Assembly: GCA_964351985.1 (NCBI GenBank)
Contig: CAYGPR010000017.1
Coordinates: 1 to 64,000 of the forward strand
DNA length: 64,000 bases
Direction of reading: 5' to 3'
Origin: Meishania sp964351985
GTDB lineage: Bacteria > Bacteroidota > Bacteroidia > Flavobacteriales > Flavobacteriaceae
Made by a program: the position numbers and the translations under genes. Of this stretch, positions 26,836 to 33,622 are shown in pieces. Position 1 is the first letter of the stretch. The number at the start of each line of letters is the position of its first letter. The notes below the pieces were generated by a model. The model made no database searches. It was not told where the DNA came from and saw nothing but the letters and a program-made list of their open reading frames with translations.

Positions 26836-27599
26836 CTTGCCTGCTGCTTATTAAACTGGCTCTTTAATTCTTCCATAGACTCTTGAAGCTGTTTTAACAA
26901 TCCTTTTTCGGTAGTCGCATCCTCACCGAAAGTGATTTTACTGCTGACCTGCCAAATTTCCTGAATCTGAAAAGGTTTTATTTCATAAGGTGGATAGGCT
27001 TCGTTCAATGAAACCAAGGAAATATTGTTGGAATTCGGGCGTTTCTCGATTTTTTTGACCAGTACGGCATCCTGTAAAACGACCACATACATTTTATTAG
27101 GGCTCACATCATCGATATGCTCTATGGCTCGCGCCAACACCCACTCCCCCGGTTTTAGATTCGGCAACATACTATCACCCTCCACCTGAAAACCACGATA
27201 GGTAGCATTTCGGAATTCGGGGATCGGAAGATCGAACGCGGGCAATTGTTTATACCAACTCGCATCTTGAATGTTCTGTGGATACCCCGCAGCGGCCTTC
27301 GCATTGACCAAGACCATATTGTCCTGATCCGAAGAATCAACGGTCACTACTTTCGGAATGACACTCGTATTGGAAGTTTCGAGATATTGTTGGTCACTCT
27401 CCCCAAACAACCATAACGGATTTATCTTGAACTGCTTCAGCAACTCCGCTACTACCTTGCCCGATAATTTTGTTCGGCCACGCTCTATATCGGCCGTGGT
27501 ACTCGAAATACCCAACAACTTGGCAAAATCGGCTTGGGTGTAGCCGAGTTCTCTTCGGATGTCTGTAAAGCGTTTTAGCGTGAGTTCGTTTTCCATCAA
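26832..27599 (-). CDS. XRE/S24 self-cleaving-type transcriptional repressor
   Basis: A 255-residue regulator. Residues about 8-66 form a Cro/CI helix-turn-helix, and about 95-215 an S24 peptidase domain. A likely cleavage site AAAG-Y lies at 102-106, and the nucleophile is Ser143 in EGDSMLP with general base Lys182 or Lys183 in VLVKKI. This resembles LexA- and CI-type repressors that self-cleave on RecA filaments. A coiled tail (about 230-250) is extra. It faces the radical-SAM repair gene across an operator-like array, which makes that gene a likely target. It may also autoregulate. Confidence 0.87.
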   Translation of the reverse strand: MMENELTLKRFTDIRRELGYTQADFAKLLGISSTTADIERGRTKLSGKVVAELLKQFKINPLWLFGESDQQYLETSNTSVIPKVVTVDSSDQDNMVLVNAKAAAGYPQNIQDASWYKQLPAFDLPIPEFRNATYRGFQVEGDSMLPNLKPGEWVLARAIEHIDDVSPNKMYVVVLQDAVLVKKIEKRPNSNNISLVSLNEAYPPYEIKPFQIQEIWQVSSKITFGEDATTEKGLLKQLQESMEELKSQFNKQQAS

Positions 27600-27646
27600 T
27601 AGAAAATTTAATTGTCATTCCGCGAAGGCGGGAGTCTTTTCTTTTT

Positions 27647-27675
27647 CAAATATACAAATTATGGAATATATCCAA
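27647..27675 (-). promoter_or_regulatory. Putative promoter of the S24 repressor
   Basis: On the minus strand, -7 box TATATTTG (27647-27654) with a TTG at 27673-27675, 18 bases away. The -33 element overlaps the operator-like inverted repeat, consistent with autorepression. Confidence 0.4.
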
Positions 27676-27725
27676 AATTATATTTGGATTATTTCCATAA
27701 TTAGGATTTATTCCATAATTTTGGA
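27658..27725. promoter_or_regulatory. Operator-like array between repressor and radical-SAM gene
   Basis: The 9-mer TTCCATAAT occurs at 27693-27701 and 27711-27719 and, inverted, at 27658-27666. Between them TCCAAA/TTTGGA (27671-27688) forms a perfect 6-bp inverted repeat around six bases; TCCA/TGGA (27712-27725) is another with the same spacing. Such clustering in a 143-bp divergent gap suggests two or more repressor-dimer sites. Confidence 0.55.
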
Positions 27726-27742
27726 TTAATTACATAAATGCT

Positions 27743-29005
27743 ATGTCCTTCGAAAGAATAAAAGAAAAGTTGAACATTTTGGCAGATGCCGCCAAATATG
27801 ATGTTTCCTGCTCCAGTAGTGGAAGCAAACGCACGAATACCAATAAAGGTTTGGGCGACAGTTCGGGCATGGGCATTTGCCATAGTTATACCGAAGATGG
27901 TCGGTGTGTTTCTTTACTGAAAATCTTGATGACCAATTATTGCATTTTCGATTGTGCCTACTGTGTGACCCGAAAAAGCAACGATATCAAAAGGGCAGCC
28001 TTTAAGATTCAGGAGGTCGTCGACCTGACCATCAATTTTTATCGTCGCAATTATATCGAAGGGCTGTTTTTGAGTTCCGGTATTTTTAAAAGTCCCGATT
28101 ATACGATGGAGCGCTTGATCGCCGTAGCCAAAAAATTGCGTACCGAAGAGAACTTTAATGGGTACATCCATTTAAAATCGATTCCCGGGGCAAGCGACGA
28201 ATTAATGTACGAGGCCGGATTGTATGCCGATAGATTATCGGTAAACATCGAAATCCCCACAATCTCCGGCCTTAAATTATTGGCACCCGATAAAAAACAT
28301 GAAGACTTCACAAAGCCGATGTTAAAAGTGAAGAACGAAATCATCCAATTTAAATCGGAACGGAAAATCATCAAAAGCACTCCAAAATTCGCTCCGGCCG
28401 GACAAAGTACCCAGATGATCATAGGGGCAACAGGAGAATCGGATAAGGATATTATGTATTCTGCAACCCATTATTACAAAAACTATAATATGAAACGGGT
28501 GTATTATTCGGGATATGTGCCGGTTGCCGAAGATTCGCGTTTGCCTTCGATTGGTTCGCAAGTACCGATGTTGCGTGAAAATCGTTTATACCAAACGGAT
28601 TGGCTTTTACGCTTTTATGGATTTCAAGTGCAGGAAATTCTCAATACCCAACACCCGAACTTGGATATCGACATCGACCCCAAGTTGGGGTGGGCTTTAC
28701 GGAATTTAGATTATTTCCCGATTGACATCAATACTGCCGATAAACAGTTGTTGGCACGTATTCCGGGGTTGGGAATAAAATCCGTTCATAAAATCATCAG
28801 CGCACGCCGCTTTCGAAAATTAAATTGGGAACACCTAAAGAAAATCGGGGTTGCCCTTAATAGAGCCAAATACTTTATCATTTGCGATTCGAACCCTTGG
28901 GAACATCGTGACCTCGAAGCGGAAAAGATAAAGGGAATGATTTTACAGAATTCCTCCGGGAAGTTTAGAAAAGAGTACAGTACACAACTTAGTTTATTTG
29001 CTTGA
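27743..29005 (+). CDS. Putative DNA modification/repair radical SAM protein (TIGR03916 type)
   Basis: A 420-residue protein with the radical SAM motif CxxxCxxC at Cys67, Cys71 and Cys74 (NYCIFDCAYC). Upstream Cys23, Cys46 and Cys55 are in the conserved N-terminal region and may hold extra iron. The C-terminus (about 328-390) has helix-hairpin-helix DNA-binding features (DKQLLARIPGLGIKSVHKI). The family is usually found next to uracil-DNA-glycosylase-type or TIGR03915 genes and is thought to act on DNA, though the reaction is not known. It overlaps or abuts the next gene. Confidence 0.88.
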   Translation: MSFERIKEKLNILADAAKYDVSCSSSGSKRTNTNKGLGDSSGMGICHSYTEDGRCVSLLKILMTNYCIFDCAYCVTRKSNDIKRAAFKIQEVVDLTINFYRRNYIEGLFLSSGIFKSPDYTMERLIAVAKKLRTEENFNGYIHLKSIPGASDELMYEAGLYADRLSVNIEIPTISGLKLLAPDKKHEDFTKPMLKVKNEIIQFKSERKIIKSTPKFAPAGQSTQMIIGATGESDKDIMYSATHYYKNYNMKRVYYSGYVPVAEDSRLPSIGSQVPMLRENRLYQTDWLLRFYGFQVQEILNTQHPNLDIDIDPKLGWALRNLDYFPIDINTADKQLLARIPGLGIKSVHKIISARRFRKLNWEHLKKIGVALNRAKYFIICDSNPWEHRDLEAEKIKGMILQNSSGKFRKEYSTQLSLFA

Positions 29006-29007
29006 TT

Positions 29008-29784
29008 ATGAACGATTCAAAAACATTTATCTACGACGGAAGTTTTAACGGATTTTTAACCGCGGTTTTTATCGCATTTGAGGAAAAGGCTCACGTAGCT
29101 GACATTAAAAAAAACTCTGTAAGCCAAAACGGACTTTTCTCTGATACCGAAACGATTTTCACCAATATCGAAAAGGCAAAACGTGTATGGAACGGTATTC
29201 AGGGCAAAAGCAGTTCGGCCATCAAAAATATCTATTTTGCTTATTTAAGTGAGACTAAGGGCATCGAACTCCTACTCTATCGCTATGTTCGAAAGTTGTT
29301 CGCTTCCGAAAAATCCATCCATTCCGATTATTCAGATGGCATTGTTTTGAAAATAAGCCAATTGGCCAAAAGTGTGGGTCGAGAAAAACATCGTATGGAG
29401 GCCTTTGTTCGTTTTCAATTGACTCAAGATGAAGTATATTTTGCTAATATCGAACCTGATTTCGATGTATTACCATTGATTTCGAAACATTTCCGCTCGC
29501 GATATGCCGATCAACAATGGATTATCTATGACGTCAAACGCAAATATGGATTATTTTATGACTTGAACCGTGTAGAAATCATTTCTTTGGATTTACAGGA
29601 AATCCATACAAACAGTATTCGAAAAAGCGTTACGTTCTCGGACGAAGAATATGATTATCAAGATCTCTGGAACAACTATTTTAAAAACACGAATATTAAA
29701 TCACGTATCAATATGAAATTGCATATACAGCACGTTCCGAAACGGTATTGGAAGTACTTGAGTGAGAAGAAGGAAGCGGTTTGA
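29008..29784 (+). CDS. TIGR03915/DUF4130-family putative DNA repair protein
   Basis: A 258-residue protein beginning at ATG 29008, two bases after the radical SAM stop; an in-frame TTG at 29002 is an alternative. The N-terminal FIYDGSFNGFLTAVF and the C-terminal HVPKRYWKYLSEK are typical of the family paired with TIGR03916 radical SAM proteins. In many genomes this domain is fused to a uracil-DNA-glycosylase domain; no such domain is present here. The biochemical role is unknown. Almost certainly cotranscribed with the radical SAM gene. Confidence 0.87.
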   Translation: MNDSKTFIYDGSFNGFLTAVFIAFEEKAHVADIKKNSVSQNGLFSDTETIFTNIEKAKRVWNGIQGKSSSAIKNIYFAYLSETKGIELLLYRYVRKLFASEKSIHSDYSDGIVLKISQLAKSVGREKHRMEAFVRFQLTQDEVYFANIEPDFDVLPLISKHFRSRYADQQWIIYDVKRKYGLFYDLNRVEIISLDLQEIHTNSIRKSVTFSDEEYDYQDLWNNYFKNTNIKSRINMKLHIQHVPKRYWKYLSEKKEAV

Positions 29785-29955
29785 GAATAAGTGGTAGACA
29801 GTTACTGTCGGTAGTAAAACCATATGAACCTAAGTATTTTCTCCGTGTAGCTTTGCAAAATAAACGAGAAAAACCTGTTCTTTCCATTCCAAAAATTCAA
29901 TTTCAATTAACAAAGATATAAGCCGCCTCTAGTTCTTATTTTCTTATCAAAATCG

Positions 29956-29963
29956 TACTTTTG
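29956..29963 (+). promoter_or_regulatory. -7-like box TACTTTTG upstream of uvrA
   Basis: TAnnTTTG match 17 bases before the uvrA ATG; the region 20 bases upstream has only a partial TTG. It suggests uvrA has its own promoter despite lying in the repair island. Confidence 0.4.
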
Positions 29964-29980
29964 CATCCTTGCTATAGAAA

Positions 29981-32851
29981 ATGATAAATTACGAGGAAAA
30001 TATTGAGGTTCGAGGGGCACGTGTCCATAATCTCAAAAATATTGATGTTACCATTCCCAGGGGAAAACTAGTCGTGATCACCGGCCTTTCGGGAAGTGGA
30101 AAATCCTCTCTAGCTTTTGATACCATTTATGCTGAAGGACAGCGTAGGTACATTGAAACATTCTCCGCTTATGCACGCCAGTTTTTAGGCGGTTTGGAAC
30201 GCCCCGACGTTGATAAAATCGATGGTCTCTCCCCTGTAATTGCTATCGAGCAAAAAACGACTTCCAAATCCCCTCGTTCTACTGTAGGAACCATTACCGA
30301 AATCTATGATTTTCTAAGACTCTTATTTGCCCGTGCAGGGGATGCCTTCAGTTACAACACTGGCGAAAAAATGGTCAGTTACAGTGACGCACAAATTAAA
30401 GATTTAATAAAAACTGATTACGATGGGAAAAAAATCAACGTGCTCGCCCCAATCATTAAATCACGAAAAGGCCATTATCGCGAACTCTTCGAACAGATAG
30501 CCAAGCAAGGTTTCGTCAAAGTTCGGGTAGATGGAGAAGTGTTGGATATCGTCAAGGGCATGAAAGTAGACCGCTATAAGACACACGACATTGAAATCGT
30601 AATCGACAGGCTTAAAGTTGTGGATACCGATGATATTGATAAAAGGCTTTCGGAAACTATCAACACGGCGATGTATAGCGGCAATAATGTGCTTATGGTT
30701 TTAGAAGAAGGGCAATCGGAAGCCCGCTATTTCAGTCGTGATCTGATGTGCCCGACCACAGGTATTTCATATCCCGAACCTGAGCCGAACACTTTTTCAT
30801 TCAACTCCCCAAAAGGCATGTGCCCCAATTGCAATGGTTTAGGGCATGTATATGAAGTGAATGAGAAGAAAATCTTTCCGAATAAAAAATTATCCATTAA
30901 ATCAGGAGGTATTGCGCCTCTAGGGGAATATAAGAAATCATGGGCCTTCAAGCAGGTTGAGACCATTGCCCAACGCTATGGGTTCGAATTGACCGATTCC
31001 ATTTCAAAAATTCCCGATGAGGCCATCGAAGTCTTGCTAAACGGTGGAAAGGAAACCTTTGAAGTCGAATCTAAAACGCTCGGTGTCAAGCGCAACTATA
31101 AAATCGATTATGAGGGCATCGCCCATTTTATCAAAAACCAATTTGAAGAAGCTGGATCTACTTCGATAAAACGTTGGGCCAAAGAGTACATGGACAAAAT
31201 CGTATGTCCGACCTGTGAAGGTTCACGACTACGAAAAGAGTCCCTTAACTTCAAGATCAACGAAAAAAATATAGCCCAGCTGGCGCATCTTGATATCGCC
31301 GAACTCGCAGAATTTTTTAGTGGCCTTATCGAGGCCCTTGAAGGAACCCAGAAAATAATTGCTGAAGAAATAATCAAAGAAATTAGTACTCGAATACGAT
31401 TTTTACTTGATGTTGGGCTAGATTACCTTTCCTTAAACCGAAGTTCAAAATCACTTTCCGGTGGGGAAGCCCAACGAATTAGACTAGCTACGCAAATCGG
31501 TTCACAATTAGTCGGTGTACTCTATATCTTGGACGAACCCAGTATCGGATTACACCAACGCGACAACAATCGATTGATAAAATCTTTGGAGTCTCTGCGC
31601 GATATCGGAAACTCGGTCATCGTCGTTGAACATGATCGCGACATGATCGAACGTGCCGACCACGTCATTGATATCGGCCCGAAAGCTGGACGACATGGCG
31701 GGGAAATCATCTCGGAAGGACTTCCGTCCGAACTTAGAAATCACGATACGCTTACGGCCGACTATATTACCGGAAAAAGAGAAATTCCGGTTCCCTCAAA
31801 ACGTCGGAAAGGTAATGGTAAAAGGATAACCCTATCCGGCTGTACCGGAAACAACCTTAAAAATGTTACCGTCGATTTTCCATTAGGCCAAATGATCGGA
31901 GTCACTGGGGTTTCGGGAAGTGGAAAATCCACAGTAATAAATGAAACCTTGTATCCGATAATGAATGCCCATTACTTCAATGGCGTCAAGAAACCCATGC
32001 CTTACAAAAAAATCAAGGGATTGGAGCATATCGACAAGGTCATCGATATCAATCAATCCCCGATAGGTCGTACGCCTCGGTCCAATCCTGCTACATACAC
32101 CGGTGTTTTTAGTGAGATACGTTCGTTATTCACGAAAACCCCCGAAGCGGCAATCCGTGGTTATAAACCTGGAAGATTCAGTTTTAACGTCAAGGGAGGA
32201 AGATGTGAAACCTGTCAAGGAGGCGGGCTGCGGGTGATAGAAATGAACTTTCTTCCAGATGTATATGTCGAATGTGAGACTTGCAATGGTAAGCGTTTTA
32301 ATCGTGAAACCCTTGAAATTAGATATAAGGGCAAGTCCATTTCCGATGTACTGGAAATGACGATCAACGAAGCCGTTGATTTTTTTGAACTCATTCCTAA
32401 AATTCATCGTAAGTTAAAGACAATACAAGATGTTGGTTTGGGATATATTTCCCTAGGTCAGCAATCTACCACCCTTTCGGGTGGTGAGGCACAACGCATC
32501 AAATTGGCGACCGAATTATCGAAACGCGATACAGGCAATACTTTTTATATCTTGGACGAACCCACCACAGGTCTTCATTTTGAGGATATTCGCGTACTAA
32601 TGGAAGTTTTGAATCGTTTGGTAGACAAAGGAAACACGGTTCTGGTCATAGAACATAATATGGATGTCATCAAAATGGCGGACCACATTATCGATATAGG
32701 CTATGAAGGAGGTCGTGGTGGAGGTATGATCGTTGCTACCGGCACCCCCGAAGAGGTTGCAAAAGATAAAAAAAGTTATACGGCGGCGTTTTTGATAAAA
32801 GAATTAGAAAATTCGAAACCGAAGAAAGGTATGGCTATGGCCTCGAAATAA
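29981..32851 (+). CDS. uvrA: Excinuclease ABC subunit A
   Basis: A 956-residue DNA-damage sensor of nucleotide excision repair. It has two ABC ATPase modules: Walker A GLSGSGKSS near residue 35 and GVSGSGKST near 645, with signature LSGGEAQRIRLA and a second copy. The insertion domain and zinc modules (CPNCNGLGH, CETCQGGG and CETCNGKRF) are intact. It loads UvrB at lesions. Length and motifs are standard. It lies 196 bases downstream of the radical-SAM pair on the same strand, so it may share damage control. Confidence 0.97.
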   Translation: MINYEENIEVRGARVHNLKNIDVTIPRGKLVVITGLSGSGKSSLAFDTIYAEGQRRYIETFSAYARQFLGGLERPDVDKIDGLSPVIAIEQKTTSKSPRSTVGTITEIYDFLRLLFARAGDAFSYNTGEKMVSYSDAQIKDLIKTDYDGKKINVLAPIIKSRKGHYRELFEQIAKQGFVKVRVDGEVLDIVKGMKVDRYKTHDIEIVIDRLKVVDTDDIDKRLSETINTAMYSGNNVLMVLEEGQSEARYFSRDLMCPTTGISYPEPEPNTFSFNSPKGMCPNCNGLGHVYEVNEKKIFPNKKLSIKSGGIAPLGEYKKSWAFKQVETIAQRYGFELTDSISKIPDEAIEVLLNGGKETFEVESKTLGVKRNYKIDYEGIAHFIKNQFEEAGSTSIKRWAKEYMDKIVCPTCEGSRLRKESLNFKINEKNIAQLAHLDIAELAEFFSGLIEALEGTQKIIAEEIIKEISTRIRFLLDVGLDYLSLNRSSKSLSGGEAQRIRLATQIGSQLVGVLYILDEPSIGLHQRDNNRLIKSLESLRDIGNSVIVVEHDRDMIERADHVIDIGPKAGRHGGEIISEGLPSELRNHDTLTADYITGKREIPVPSKRRKGNGKRITLSGCTGNNLKNVTVDFPLGQMIGVTGVSGSGKSTVINETLYPIMNAHYFNGVKKPMPYKKIKGLEHIDKVIDINQSPIGRTPRSNPATYTGVFSEIRSLFTKTPEAAIRGYKPGRFSFNVKGGRCETCQGGGLRVIEMNFLPDVYVECETCNGKRFNRETLEIRYKGKSISDVLEMTINEAVDFFELIPKIHRKLKTIQDVGLGYISLGQQSTTLSGGEAQRIKLATELSKRDTGNTFYILDEPTTGLHFEDIRVLMEVLNRLVDKGNTVLVIEHNMDVIKMADHIIDIGYEGGRGGGMIVATGTPEEVAKDKKSYTAAFLIKELENSKPKKGMAMASK

Positions 32852-32924
32852 TTAGATTAAGTAATATTCCTATTCCTGTCGGCCGACAAACGGGTTATAC
32901 TCGAATAGTAGTACAAATGTATAT

Positions 32925-33611
32925 ATGAGAAAAGAACAGCAACATAAAGGTTGGAACGAAATAAAGACCAACGATTCTTGGGCCATCTTTAAGATTATGG
33001 GCGAGTTCGTGAACGGTTATGAACGTTTAAGTGCAATTGGCCCTTGCGTTTCTATTTTTGGTTCTGCCCGTACTAAAGAGACCGAGAAATACTATCAGTT
33101 GGCAGTAAGTATAGCCAAAACTATTTCAGAAGCGGGTTATGGAGTTATTACAGGAGGTGGCCCGGGCATTATGGAAGCAGGAAATCGAGGAGCTCATTTG
33201 GCAGGCGGAACTTCCGTTGGCCTGAATATTGATTTACCGTTCGAACAACATGACAATCCTTATATCGATGGGGATAAAAGTCTCGATTTTGATTATTTCT
33301 TCGTTCGTAAGGTTATGTTCGTCAAGTATTCGCAGGGGTTCGTTGTTATGCCTGGCGGATTTGGAACATTAGATGAACTTTTTGAGGCCATCACATTGAT
33401 ACAAACCAATAAAATTGAAAAATTCCCGATCATACTAGTAGGAACTGATTTTTGGAAAGGCCTTTTCGAGTGGATCAAAGATACCATGTTGCAAGCTGGT
33501 AATATCAGCCCTCATGACCTAGACTTGATAAAGTTGGTCGATACCGAAGATGAAGTTTTGGAAATCATCGATTCTTTCTACAAAGGGCGCTCGCTAAGCC
33601 CAAACTTTTAA
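32925..33611 (+). CDS. LOG-family TIGR00730 Rossmann-fold protein (nucleotide 5'-monophosphate phosphoribohydrolase)
   Basis: A 228-residue protein. The signature PGGFGTLDE (about 143-151) and GGGPGIMEA (about 77-85) mark the LOG family, whose members cleave the N-glycosidic bond of nucleoside monophosphates and were first described in cytokinin activation. In bacteria many are housekeeping nucleotide hydrolases. The downstream large protein starts 11 bases after the stop, so they are probably cotranscribed. Confidence 0.9.
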   Translation: MRKEQQHKGWNEIKTNDSWAIFKIMGEFVNGYERLSAIGPCVSIFGSARTKETEKYYQLAVSIAKTISEAGYGVITGGGPGIMEAGNRGAHLAGGTSVGLNIDLPFEQHDNPYIDGDKSLDFDYFFVRKVMFVKYSQGFVVMPGGFGTLDELFEAITLIQTNKIEKFPIILVGTDFWKGLFEWIKDTMLQAGNISPHDLDLIKLVDTEDEVLEIIDSFYKGRSLSPNF

Positions 33612-33622
33612 CTATTGACTTA

